Below, piece by piece: positions 7,124-14,811 of a stretch of DNA of 37,893 bases. The stretch lies in NCBI RefSeq assembly GCF_002803085.1, contig NZ_NNBJ01000019.1:1-37893 (forward strand), given 5' to 3'. Each line of letters begins with the position of its first letter. The stretch's first letter is position 1. The position numbers and the translations under genes were made by a program. The notes under the pieces are model-generated. The model was not told the origin of the DNA, did not search any database, and worked only from the letters and a program-made list of their open reading frames with translations. This stretch comes from Streptomyces sp. CB01201. GTDB lineage: Bacteria > Actinomycetota > Actinomycetes > Streptomycetales > Streptomycetaceae.

Positions 7124-8308
7124 CTAGTCCGCCTTCTCCTCGTCGATGCCCAGGCCCGGCAGCAGGCCCGGCAGGAGCGGGGGCAGGGTGACGTCCGGCA
7201 CCGGAGGCTTGGCCGACTTGTGGGGCGGGGCGGGGGTGGTGCTGCCCGTACCCGGCTCGAACAGGCCGCCCGTGTTTCCGCCCAGGAGGCCCTCGTTCGA
7301 GGGCGAGCCGGACGGTTGCTGCGGCGGCTTTCCGCTCTGGCCGGGGGTGCTGTGGCCGGAGGCGCTGGACGAGGACGGCGCGGACGGGCGGGTCGCGCCC
7401 GAGGTGCCGCCGGGGTGCGAGGTGGTGTCCTGCCGGGTGTGCGTCTTGGAGGACGTCTTGGGCAGCAGCGACTGAAGCGGCTGAACCTCTTGGTCTATGG
7501 CGGTGAAGACCGACGTCACCTTGTTGCCGACGTCGTTCAGCTGCGGGGGCAGCTTGCCGCGCAGTTTGCTCCAGGTCTCGCGGTGCGCCTGGGAGAAGGA
7601 GTTGAGCGCGGCGATGGGGCCGATGGAGCCGTCCCGGGCGTAGGCCTGGTGCAGCAGGCGGTGGCCCTCGGAGGCGTCGTGCTCCATGCCGCTGAGGGCG
7701 CGCCGGACCTCGCCGAGCTGCTCGTGATTGAGGTCGCCGGAGCGCCCTCTCTCCAGCAGGCGTCTCGCCTCGGAGAGCCGGGTCGAGGCCTGGTCGAGGT
7801 AGAGCTCACCCCGGCTGGCGTCGTCGTCGGCCATGCCGAGCTTGAGGTCTTCCATGCCCCGCTTCAGCCCGTACAGGGAATCACCGGGGAGGGCGTCGGA
7901 ACTGGCAGCGGCCACTCCGCTGAACGCGCCCGCGGCCACGCCGATGCTGAGCCCCCCCGCCGCAATGCCCTTGGACCAGCGGGAGCGGGGTCGCAATTTC
8001 CGGAGCGACGTCGCCCGGTGGGCGCCGCGGCCGGTCCGCTGCTCGGGCACCTGAGGGTCGGCGGCACCGCCGCCGGCGAACATTCGCTCCATCTCGGCCA
8101 TGAGCAGCGCCCGCTGCTCGATCTTGACCTGCGGGTCCATCTCCGGTTTCGGCAGTTCGCCGAGCCCACCCGCCAGGGTCAACAGCCCGCCGGTGTCGGC
8201 CTGTTCGGCCGGCCCGGTCTCGGGTGTCTCCTGGTCGGCCGCCGAGGCTTCTTCCAGGGCCTGGGCGAAGGCGTTCGCCCGCCGGTGCGCCGATACGTTC
8301 GCGATCAC
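7124..8308 (-). CDS. rsbN: RsbN, membrane anti-sigma factor for BldN
   Basis: The protein has 394 residues. An N-terminal cytoplasmic part of about 110 residues would bind the sigma factor. One membrane helix lies near residues 114-136 (WSKGIAAGGLSIGVAAGAFSG). An extracytoplasmic helical region follows (ALPGDSLYGLKRGMEDLKL..., DUF5667-like), then a long Ser/Pro/Gly tail. Its place directly downstream of bldN and its architecture match RsbN, which holds sigma-BldN at the membrane until development. The start is GTG 8308 (VIANVSAHRRANAFAQ), 8 nt after GAGGAGG. GTG 8317 lies within or against the RBS and is less likely. A BldN-type promoter is present 125 nt upstream. Confidence 0.9.
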   Translation of the reverse strand: MIANVSAHRRANAFAQALEEASAADQETPETGPAEQADTGGLLTLAGGLGELPKPEMDPQVKIEQRALLMAEMERMFAGGGAADPQVPEQRTGRGAHRATSLRKLRPRSRWSKGIAAGGLSIGVAAGAFSGVAAASSDALPGDSLYGLKRGMEDLKLGMADDDASRGELYLDQASTRLSEARRLLERGRSGDLNHEQLGEVRRALSGMEHDASEGHRLLHQAYARDGSIGPIAALNSFSQAHRETWSKLRGKLPPQLNDVGNKVTSVFTAIDQEVQPLQSLLPKTSSKTHTRQDTTSHPGGTSGATRPSAPSSSSASGHSTPGQSGKPPQQPSGSPSNEGLLGGNTGGLFEPGTGSTTPAPPHKSAKPPVPDVTLPPLLPGLLPGLGIDEEKAD

Positions 8309-8438
8309 TGGCGGCACCTCCTCTCGTCATCACGGTCGACTCCCCAAGGGGCCTGGAAGGTTGCACGCCTTGAGCACATCCACACGATCGAGTGAGCAGC
8401 TGTGGGCATGGCGTGACCGCAGGGAGCCTGCATCCCGC

Positions 8439-8467
8439 ACAACGACGGACGCGGCACTTGGGTTACG
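8439..8467 (-). promoter_or_regulatory. sigma-BldN-dependent promoter of rsbN
   Basis: On the minus strand CGTAAC (8467-8462) is followed after exactly 17 nt by CGTTGT (8444-8439). This fits the BldN promoter pattern as I recall it (CGTAAC, 16-18 nt, CGTTGA/T). Transcription would start near 8432, giving a leader of about 125 nt before GTG 8308. Known biology, that rsbN is a BldN target, agrees. Confidence 0.75.
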
Positions 8468-8532
8468 GACGAAAGATGAGACGAAAGATGATCGGACCAC
8501 AGCGTCATCGAATGCTCACGGACGGTGAGTTG

Positions 8533-8551
8533 GACCCGCCTGGGGCGGGTC
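8533..8551 (-). terminator. hairpin after bldN
   Basis: GACCCGCC (8533-8540) and GGCGGGTC (8544-8551) form an 8-bp stem with a 3-nt loop, 28 nt past the bldN stop. It probably reduces read-through from bldN into rsbN. No T-run follows. Confidence 0.5.
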
Positions 8552-8578
8552 GTCGGGTGGTTCCGGAAGGCCGGGCGA

Positions 8579-9367
8579 TCAGCGAGCGTCGTCCGGCAGG
8601 AGCCGGGCCAGGGTGCGTACGGCCCGGTACTGGAGGGTCTTGATCGCGCCCTCGTTCTTGCCCATGACCCGGGCGGTCTCGGCGACCGAGAGGCCCTGGA
8701 GGAACCGCAGGGTGACGCACTCCTGCTGCTGGGGATTGAGCTTGCGCACGGCTTCGAGCAGGGCGGCGTTGGAGAGCGACTCCAGGACGGAGTCCTCGGG
8801 GGAACGCTCGACCTCGTTGGCGTCGAGCATTTCGCCGGTGGTCACTTCGAGCCGGAAGCGGCTCGACTTGAAGTGGTCGGCGACCAGGTTGCGCGCGATC
8901 GTGACCAGCCAGGCGCCGAAGTCGCGGCCCTGCCAGGTGAAGGTGGAGATCCGGCGCAGGGCGCGCAGGAACGTCTCGCTGGTGAGGTCCTCGGCCGTCG
9001 CCTTACCGCCGACGCGGTAGTAGATGTAGCGGTAGACGGTGTCGCTGTACTGGTCGTAGAGCCGGCCGAAGGCGTCGGCCTCACCGGCCTGGGCGCGCTC
9101 GACGAGGTCCATCATGCGGGCGCTGTCGCTGTCGGCGGTGGGCCGGCGGGCGGTGGGCGTCGCGGACGTGCCCGTGCTGCGGCCGCCGCTCCGTCTACCG
9201 ACTGCGGCACCACCGTCGGCCAGGGCGTAGCAGGGCCCGACGGGTGTTGCGGTGGCGAAGGCAGGGGCGCCGGCGTACGCGGTGGGGACGAAGACGCGCA
9301 GGCGGTCGACGACCGCCCCGCGCAGCGTAGCCAGGCCCGAGGCGTCAACCCCGACGTGTGGGTACAC
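8579..9367 (-). CDS. bldN: ECF sigma factor BldN (pro-sigma)
   Basis: The 262-residue sigma factor directs the aerial-mycelium programme in Streptomyces (targets include bldM, chaplins and rodlins). From residue about 86 there is a standard ECF body. Region 2 is LVERAQAGEADAFGRLYDQY...DLTSETFLRALRRISTFTWQ. Region 4 is LNPQQQECVTLRFLQGLSVAETARVMGKNEGAIKTLQYRAVRTLARLL. The first 85 or so residues (YPHVGVDASGLATLRG...) are the prosequence known to be removed in S. coelicolor BldN. GTG at 9367 is chosen because GGGAG precedes it by 4 nt. It gives the known pro-length, while the ATG at 9421 would add 18 unconserved-looking residues. Confidence 0.95.
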   Translation of the reverse strand: MYPHVGVDASGLATLRGAVVDRLRVFVPTAYAGAPAFATATPVGPCYALADGGAAVGRRSGGRSTGTSATPTARRPTADSDSARMMDLVERAQAGEADAFGRLYDQYSDTVYRYIYYRVGGKATAEDLTSETFLRALRRISTFTWQGRDFGAWLVTIARNLVADHFKSSRFRLEVTTGEMLDANEVERSPEDSVLESLSNAALLEAVRKLNPQQQECVTLRFLQGLSVAETARVMGKNEGAIKTLQYRAVRTLARLLPDDAR

Positions 9368-9774
9368 GGGACTCCCAGAGGCAGAGCTTCCATCACGTGC
9401 AGTGCGGAACTGTTCACCCATCGTGGCGATGTGCGGGTTCCGGATTGCGTCTGAGGAGAATAACGCTTCGTGCAGGGAGCGCTACACCCAGTTGCTCAAA
9501 TCGTCGATTCCGTCGCTTCTGTTACGTCTATGCGTCTGTTCAAGTCGCACATCGTGAGCGGAAGTTGATCGAGTTGCTTTCGGATCTGTCCGCGCCGGAG
9601 ATCTGTTGTGCCCGGGTGTGGGCAACGGGGCTGGCGGGCCAAGGGGGTGGGGGCGAAACCCACACAATCGAATATTCCGGCGGGCTGACGGCGGCCGGCA
9701 GGCGCGCGTGGCTGCGGACAGTGGCGAAAGGGCCCCCGGGCGCGCCCGGCCCGGACGGCGCCGGCCGGCTCCGG
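9368..9774 (-). promoter_or_regulatory. 407-nt intergenic region containing the bldN promoter
   Basis: No convincing gene lies here. On the minus strand a CGTAAC (9526-9521) is followed after 17 nt by CGATTT (9503-9498). This is a half-matching BldN-type promoter and not enough to claim autoregulation. I found no clean BldD box by eye. The part next to 9775 is a GC-rich run with overlapping inverted repeats that may terminate the HAD-IB transcript. Confidence 0.4.
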
Positions 9775-10725
9775 CTAGCGCCGGCGGCGGTGCAGGGCGA
9801 CGGCTGCGGCCGTGCCGCCCGCCAGCGCGCCGACCCCGGCCGCGGCCGGGATGCCGACCTTCGCGGCCTTGCGGCCGGTGCGGTAGTCCCGCAGCCGCCA
9901 CTCGCGCTCGCGGGCGTGCTTGCGGAGTTTGGCGTCGGGGTTGATGGCATAGGGGTGGCCGACGAGCGAGAGCATCGGGATGTCGTTGTGCGAATCGCTG
10001 TACGCGGCACACCGGCTGAGGTCGAGCCCCTCGGCGGCGGCGAGCGCCCGGACCGCCTCGGCCTTGGCGGGCCCGTGCAGCGGTTCGCCCACCAGGCGTC
10101 CCGTATAGACGCCGCCGACGGACTCGGCGACCGTGCCGAGCGCGCCGGTCAGGCCGAGACGGCGGGCGATGATCGTGGCGGTCTCGACCGGTGCGGCCGT
10201 CACCAGCCAGACCTTCTGGCCGGCGTCCAGGTGGGCCTGGGCGAGCGCGCGGGTGCCGGGCCAGATGCGGTCGGCCATGTACTCGTCGTAGATCTCCTCG
10301 CCGATCGACATCAGCTCGGAGACGCGGTGGCCCTTGACGATGGACAGCGCGCTGTCGCGGGCGTCCTGCATGTGCTCGGGGTCCTCGACGCCGGCCAGCC
10401 GGAACCAGGCCTGCTGCCAGGCGAAGCGGGCGAGCTCGCGGCGCTGGAAGAACTTCCGCTTGTACAGGCCGCGCCCGAAGTGGAACAGGGCGGCGCCCTG
10501 CATCACGGTGTTGTCGAGGTCGAAGAAGGCGGCGGCCAGGTCGTCCCCGACGACGGGGAACTCGGGCTCCGACGGGGTCTCGTCGGCGTTGGCCTGTGCC
10601 AGTTCCGCCAGCTCTGCCAGTTCCTGCGAGGACTTGCGGGCTGCCTCGGCTGCGGCCTCGCCGGCCAGCACGCTGCGTGCTGTCGCCGAGCGCCTACGAG
10701 GGGTGAGCCATCCCAGTACGGCCAT
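9775..10725 (-). CDS. HAD-IB family phosphatase with C-terminal membrane anchor
   Basis: The 316-residue protein has an N-terminal extension of about 60 residues rich in Ala/Glu. A HAD-IB domain of the SerB-like type follows: motif I FFDLDNTVMQ with Asp69 and Asp71, VTAAPVETA as motif II, and the metal motif AAYSDSHNDIPML. The C-terminus is a hydrophobic Ala/Gly helix (VGIPAAAGVGALAGGTAAAVAL) ending in HRRRR, so the enzyme is probably tail-anchored with the catalytic domain inside. Relatives are annotated as phosphoserine phosphatase-like or lysophospholipid-linked hydrolases; the substrate is unknown. It is divergent from the glutaredoxin gene. The start codon follows a -10 by 6 nt, suggesting a leaderless mRNA. 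Confidence 0.85.
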   Translation of the reverse strand: MAVLGWLTPRRRSATARSVLAGEAAAEAARKSSQELAELAELAQANADETPSEPEFPVVGDDLAAAFFDLDNTVMQGAALFHFGRGLYKRKFFQRRELARFAWQQAWFRLAGVEDPEHMQDARDSALSIVKGHRVSELMSIGEEIYDEYMADRIWPGTRALAQAHLDAGQKVWLVTAAPVETATIIARRLGLTGALGTVAESVGGVYTGRLVGEPLHGPAKAEAVRALAAAEGLDLSRCAAYSDSHNDIPMLSLVGHPYAINPDAKLRKHAREREWRLRDYRTGRKAAKVGIPAAAGVGALAGGTAAAVALHRRRR

Positions 10726-10731
10726 GCCGTG

Positions 10732-10737
10732 AGCATA
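10732..10737 (-). promoter_or_regulatory. -10 element of a likely leaderless promoter for the HAD-IB gene
   Basis: TATGCT on the minus strand (10737-10732) ends 6 nt before the ATG at 10725. No Shine-Dalgarno sequence lies between. Confidence 0.45.
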
Positions 10738-10863
10738 GCCAGTCTGTTCGGGACTTCCCGACGCGTCGGTATGCGATGGCGTGAACTCTCCGAGGCCGTC
10801 GTGTTAAGCGGACGATCCGGGCTTATGGGTCCCCGGGGTGCCCGGGGCGGGAGAATGGAAGGC

Positions 10864-11148
10864 ATGAGTCCCTTGCTGCGACGTACGAAGAAGCCGGGCG
10901 GGAACCCTGCCGACCGGGTGGTCACCTTGATCGGGAAGCCCGGTTGCCATCTGTGCGACGACGCCCAGGAGGTGATCGAGGCCGTGTGCGCCGAGACGGG
11001 CGCGGCCTGGGAGAAGAAGGACATCACGCAGGACGAGGCGCTGCACAAGGAGTACTGGGAGCAGATCCCGGTCGTGCTCGTCGACGGCGAGCAGCACACC
11101 TTCTGGCGCGTGGACCCCGTACGTCTCAAGACCGCGCTGACCGGTTGA
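10864..11148 (+). CDS. glutaredoxin-family / thioredoxin-fold small protein
   Basis: The 94-residue cytoplasmic protein begins with a short basic segment (LLRRTKKPG) and then a thioredoxin fold. VTLIGKPGCHLCDDAQEVIE carries the redox pair Cys28/Cys31 in CHLC, and the cis-Pro lies in QIPVVLVDGEQHTFWRVD. It belongs to the short glutaredoxin-like (DUF836-type) group that reduces disulfides; the partner is unknown. The ATG at 10864 follows GGAAGG. An in-frame ATG three codons earlier (10855) is also possible. Its constant position before the redox sensor gene rex suggests a thiol or NADH link, but there is a long gap (344 nt) with a separate rex promoter. Confidence 0.85.
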   Translation: MSPLLRRTKKPGGNPADRVVTLIGKPGCHLCDDAQEVIEAVCAETGAAWEKKDITQDEALHKEYWEQIPVVLVDGEQHTFWRVDPVRLKTALTG

Positions 11149-11398
11149 ACCCGGGCGGTCGACCGCTTTTTCCGGGGCGCTCGGCCCTGAGCGGTTGAGC
11201 AGCCAAATGATGGGGATCGCAATAGTTGCGGTTACCATCGTGGTCGTTTTGCTGTGATTCGGGGGTATCGCTGTGAGGAGAGTGTGCGGCTTTGCCCCCT
11301 TCGGGTCCTGAACGGACTGAACCCGTCTGCGGTTCCGCGATTCCCTCCTCGACTCGCGTGAGCCCGGTCACTTTGCTCGGACAAAGCGGACACCATCT

Positions 11399-11416
11399 TT
11401 GTGCACGCGTTCACAA
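11399..11416. promoter_or_regulatory. Rex operator (ROP)
   Basis: TTGTGCACGCGTTCACAA is an inverted repeat matching the Rex site consensus TTGTGAANNNNTTCACAA at all but one defined position (C at the sixth). It lies 77 nt upstream of the rex start codon. Rex would repress its own operon when NADH/NAD+ is low and release it when NADH rises, as shown for rex-hemACD in S. coelicolor. Confidence 0.85.
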
Positions 11417-11492
11417 AGACATAGCCTGCATCCGACGGGGCGGCCTTGGGACATGTGGCCGCCTACAGCCCCGCTCATCCCGCAGGAGCACC

Positions 11493-12272
11493 GTGGCAAC
11501 TGGCCGAACTCACCGACCGGCGACCCGAAGCCGAGGAATCCCCGAGGCCACCGTCGCCAGGCTTCCGCTGTATCTGCGTGCGCTCACCGGTCTCTCCGAG
11601 CGCTCCGTGCCGACGGTCTCCTCGGAGGAACTCGCGGCCGCCGCGGGGGTCAACTCCGCGAAGCTGCGCAAGGACTTCTCGTACCTCGGGTCGTACGGCA
11701 CCCGTGGCGTCGGGTACGACGTCGAGTATCTCGTCTACCAGATCTCCCGGGAACTGGGGCTGACCCAGGACTGGCCGGTTGTGATCGTCGGTATCGGTAA
11801 CCTCGGCGCGGCCCTCGCCAACTACGGCGGCTTCGCCTCGCGTGGTTTCCGGGTCGCCGCCCTGATAGACGCCGACCCCGCGATGGCCGGGAAGCCGGTG
11901 GCCGGGATGCCGGTGCAGCACACCGACGACCTGGAGAAGATCATCAGCGAGAACGGCGTCTCCATCGGGGTCATCGCGACCCCGGCGGGCGCCGCCCAGC
12001 AGGTCTGCGACCGGCTGGTCGCGGCCGGGGTGACCTCCATCCTGAACTTCGCGCCGACCGTGCTCTCGGTGCCCGACGGTGTCGACGTGCGCAAGGTCGA
12101 CCTCTCCATCGAGCTCCAGATCCTGGCCTTCCACGAGCAGCGCAAGGCCGGCGAGGAAGCCGCCGTCGCCGAGGCGGCCGCCTCGGCCGCCGCCGTGGTG
12201 CCGCCGGTGCGCGCCGCGGGCAGTGGCCGGAAGGGACCGGACGGGGACATGCCCGCCGTGATGCCGGCATGA
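11493..12272 (+). CDS. rex: redox-sensing transcriptional repressor Rex
   Basis: The 259-residue homodimeric repressor senses the NADH/NAD+ ratio. The N-terminal winged HTH (about 15-85) includes LPLYLRALTGLSERSVPTVSSEELA and LRKDFSYLGSYGTRGVGYDV. A Rossmann domain with VVIVGIGNLGAALANY (GxGxxG) follows, then the swapped C-terminal helix (LSIELQILAFHEQRKAG) and a variable Ala/Pro tail. The start is GTG 11493, 4 nt after AGGAG, giving the known Streptomyces N-terminus (ATGRTHRPATRSRG). Its stop overlaps the hemA ATG (ATGA). Coupling to hem genes ties haem supply for cytochromes to redox state. Confidence 0.97.
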   Translation: MATGRTHRPATRSRGIPEATVARLPLYLRALTGLSERSVPTVSSEELAAAAGVNSAKLRKDFSYLGSYGTRGVGYDVEYLVYQISRELGLTQDWPVVIVGIGNLGAALANYGGFASRGFRVAALIDADPAMAGKPVAGMPVQHTDDLEKIISENGVSIGVIATPAGAAQQVCDRLVAAGVTSILNFAPTVLSVPDGVDVRKVDLSIELQILAFHEQRKAGEEAAVAEAAASAAAVVPPVRAAGSGRKGPDGDMPAVMPA

Positions 12273-13855
12273 GCCTCCTGGTCGTCGGCCTCAGCCACCG
12301 CAGCGCCCCCGTCAGCGTCCTGGAGCGGGCCTCCCTCTCCGCGGACGCGCAGGCCAAGCTGCTCCACGACACCCTCGCCGCCGAGCCCGCCGCCGAGGCG
12401 GCCGTGCTCGCCACCTGCAACCGCATCGAGCTGTACGCGGACGTGGACAAGTTCCACGCGGGTGTCGCCGAGCTCTCCACGCTGCTCGCCCAGCACAGCG
12501 GCGTCGGCCTCGAAGAGCTCACCCCCTATCTCTACGTCCACTACGAGGACCGGGCCGTCCACCACCTCTTCTCGGTGGCCTGCGGCCTGGACTCGATGGT
12601 CGTCGGCGAGGGCCAGATCCTCGGCCAGATCAAGGACACCCTCGCGCTCGGGCAGGAACTGCACACCGCCGGGCGGCTGTTGAACGACCTGTTCCAGCAG
12701 GCGCTGCGGGTCGGCAAGCGCGCCCACAGCGAGACCGGCATCGACCGGGCCGGGCAGTCGCTCGTCACCTTCGGCCTTGAGCAGCTGGCCGCCGGGGCGC
12801 CCGTCGAGGACTGGGCCAAGGGCAAGCGCGCGCTGGTCATCGGCGCGGGTTCGATGTCCTCGCTCGCCGCCGCGACGCTCGGCCGGATCGGCATCGACGA
12901 GGTCGTGGTCGCCAACCGCACCCACGCCCGCGCCGAGCGCCTGGCCGAGATCCTCGGCGAGTCGGGCACGGCCGCCCGAGCCGTGCCGATGGCCGATGTG
13001 GCGCGGGAACTGACACGAGTCGACATCGCGGTGTCCTGTACGGGCGCCACGGGTCTGGTGCTGACCGGCGAGGCCGTCGCCGCCGCGGTCGGCGAGAGCC
13101 TGGTGGACCCGGTGCCGCTCGTGGATGTCGCGCCGGCCCCGGGGTGCCCCGTGGGCTTCTCCGGCTCGGCGGCCGCGGGTGCCGCGGTGGCCGGGTTCGG
13201 GGTGGTCGACGAGGCGCTCAGGGCCGACGGCGCGACCGCCGAAACGGACGCCGACTCCCTTGAGCTGCACGGCAGTTGGGCCGAGAACACCCAGCGGCGG
13301 ATCCCGCGCGAGCGCCGCGACGTTCCGGTACCGGCCGGGCCCGTGAAGCTGGCGCTGCTCGACCTCGCGATGCCGCGGGACATCGACGCCGCCGTGCACC
13401 GGGTGCCCGGGGTGCGGCTCGTCGACATCGAGTCGCTCGCCGAGGCCTCCGCCGACGCCCCGATGGCCGCCGACGTGGACCGGGTGCGCGCGATCGTCTC
13501 CGACGAGGTGGCCGCGTTCGGCGCCGCCCAGCGGGCCGCGCACATCACGCCCACGGTGGTCGCGCTGCGCGCCATGGCCGCCGAGGTCGTGGCCGGCGAG
13601 GTCGCCCGCCTGGAGGGCCGGCTGCCGGACCTCGACGACAAGCAGCGCTCCGAGGTCACCCAGACCGTGCGCCGCGTCGTCGACAAGCTTCTGCACGCCC
13701 CGACCGTGCGGATCAAGCAGCTCGCGGCCGAGCCCGGCGGCGCCGGGTACGCGGACGCGCTGCGCACTCTCTTCGACCTCGACCCCGAGACGGTGGCCGC
13801 CGTCTCCCGGGCCGATCTGAACGACGCCGATGTCAAGAACCGAGGGCGGTCATGA
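12269..13855 (+). CDS. hemA: glutamyl-tRNA reductase HemA
   Basis: This is the first committed step of C5 tetrapyrrole synthesis: NADPH reduction of glutamyl-tRNA(Glu) to glutamate-1-semialdehyde. The 528-residue protein has the N-terminal catalytic domain with LVVGLSHRSAPVSVLE and the nucleophile Cys50 in ATCNRIELY. The NADPH domain contains VIGAGSMSSLAAATLGRIG. The dimerisation domain has the terminal helices (VEVARLEGRLPDLDDKQR-type). About 80 residues (276-356) are inserted before LALLDLAMPRDID, compared with short bacterial HemA. The insert is Ala/Gly/Asp-rich and looks like a loop expansion. The start overlaps the rex stop by 4 nt and the end overlaps hemC by 4 nt, so translation is coupled. 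Confidence 0.97.
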   Translation: MSLLVVGLSHRSAPVSVLERASLSADAQAKLLHDTLAAEPAAEAAVLATCNRIELYADVDKFHAGVAELSTLLAQHSGVGLEELTPYLYVHYEDRAVHHLFSVACGLDSMVVGEGQILGQIKDTLALGQELHTAGRLLNDLFQQALRVGKRAHSETGIDRAGQSLVTFGLEQLAAGAPVEDWAKGKRALVIGAGSMSSLAAATLGRIGIDEVVVANRTHARAERLAEILGESGTAARAVPMADVARELTRVDIAVSCTGATGLVLTGEAVAAAVGESLVDPVPLVDVAPAPGCPVGFSGSAAAGAAVAGFGVVDEALRADGATAETDADSLELHGSWAENTQRRIPRERRDVPVPAGPVKLALLDLAMPRDIDAAVHRVPGVRLVDIESLAEASADAPMAADVDRVRAIVSDEVAAFGAAQRAAHITPTVVALRAMAAEVVAGEVARLEGRLPDLDDKQRSEVTQTVRRVVDKLLHAPTVRIKQLAAEPGGAGYADALRTLFDLDPETVAAVSRADLNDADVKNRGRS

Positions 13856-14811
13856 CCGAGAAAGCACTGAGACTCGGGACCAGGCGCAGCAAGCTCGCCA
13901 TGGCCCAGTCCGGCCATGTGGCCGACGCCGTACGGCAGTTGACCGGACGTCAGGTCGAACTGGTGGAGATCACCACGTACGGCGACACCTCCCGCGAGCA
14001 CCTCGCGCAGATCGGCGGCACCGGTGTGTTCGTCGTGGCGCTGCGCGAGGCGCTGCTGCGCGGCGACGTCGACTTCGCGGTGCACTCCCTCAAGGACCTG
14101 CCGACCGCCGAGCACCCCGACCTGGTGCTCGCCGCGATCCCGGCGCGCGAGGACGCGCGTGACGTGCTGGTCGCCCGCGACGGGCTGACCTTCGAGCAGC
14201 TTCCGGACGGCGCCCGCGTCGGCACCGGTTCGCCGCGCCGGATGGCACAGCTCAACGCGTACGCCCGCAGCCACGGCCGCACCATCGAGACCGTGCCGAT
14301 CCGCGGCAACATCGACACCCGCGTCGGATACGTCACCAAGGGCGAGCTCGACGCGGTGGTCCTGGCCGCCGCCGGGCTCAACCGCATCGGACGCAGCGAC
14401 GTCGTGACCGACTACCTGTCGGTCGACACCGTTTTGCCCGCCCCCGGCCAGGGGGCACTGGCGATCGAGTGCACGGCAGCCGATGCCGGCCTCGTCGCCA
14501 CGCTCGCCGAGCTCGACGACCCGCTCACCCGGGCCGCCGTGACCGCCGAGCGGTCCCTGCTCGCCGCCCTGGAGGCCGGCTGTAGCGCACCTGTGGGTGC
14601 GTTGGCCGACCTTCTGGCCGACGGGCAGGTTGTTCATGAGATGCGCCTGCGCGGAGTTGTCGGTACCACCGACGGTTCCTCGCTGGTGCAGCTGTCCACC
14701 ACCGGTCCCGTACCCACGTCGCACGACGAGGCGATGGCCCTCGGACGCGAACTCGCGGACGAGATGCTCGCCAAGGGTGCGGCCGGTCTTATGGGGGAGC
14801 GAGCACTTTGA
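13852..14811 (+). CDS. hemC: hydroxymethylbilane synthase (porphobilinogen deaminase) HemC
   Basis: The 319-residue cytoplasmic enzyme joins four porphobilinogen units into hydroxymethylbilane. LRLGTRRSKLAMAQ is the N-terminal signature. DFAVHSLKDLPT contains the catalytic Asp region, and GTGSPRRMAQL binds cofactor and substrate carboxylates. Cys244 in LEAGCSAPVGA carries the dipyrromethane cofactor. All are intact and the length is normal. ATG 13852 lies within the hemA stop (ATGA), and the end overlaps hemD (TTGA). Confidence 0.97.
   Translation: MTEKALRLGTRRSKLAMAQSGHVADAVRQLTGRQVELVEITTYGDTSREHLAQIGGTGVFVVALREALLRGDVDFAVHSLKDLPTAEHPDLVLAAIPAREDARDVLVARDGLTFEQLPDGARVGTGSPRRMAQLNAYARSHGRTIETVPIRGNIDTRVGYVTKGELDAVVLAAAGLNRIGRSDVVTDYLSVDTVLPAPGQGALAIECTAADAGLVATLAELDDPLTRAAVTAERSLLAALEAGCSAPVGALADLLADGQVVHEMRLRGVVGTTDGSSLVQLSTTGPVPTSHDEAMALGRELADEMLAKGAAGLMGERAL

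Noticed and set aside
9368..9421. Longer BldN starting at ATG 9421
   Set aside because: It would add 18 residues without an evident RBS. GTG 9367 has GGGAG at 4 nt and gives the known pro-sequence length.
9498..9526. Possible BldN-type promoter upstream of bldN (autoregulation)
   Set aside because: CGTAAC at the right strand and 17-nt spacing is present, but the downstream hexamer CGATTT matches CGTTGA/T poorly. From what I recall, bldN is mainly controlled by other regulators (such as BldD).
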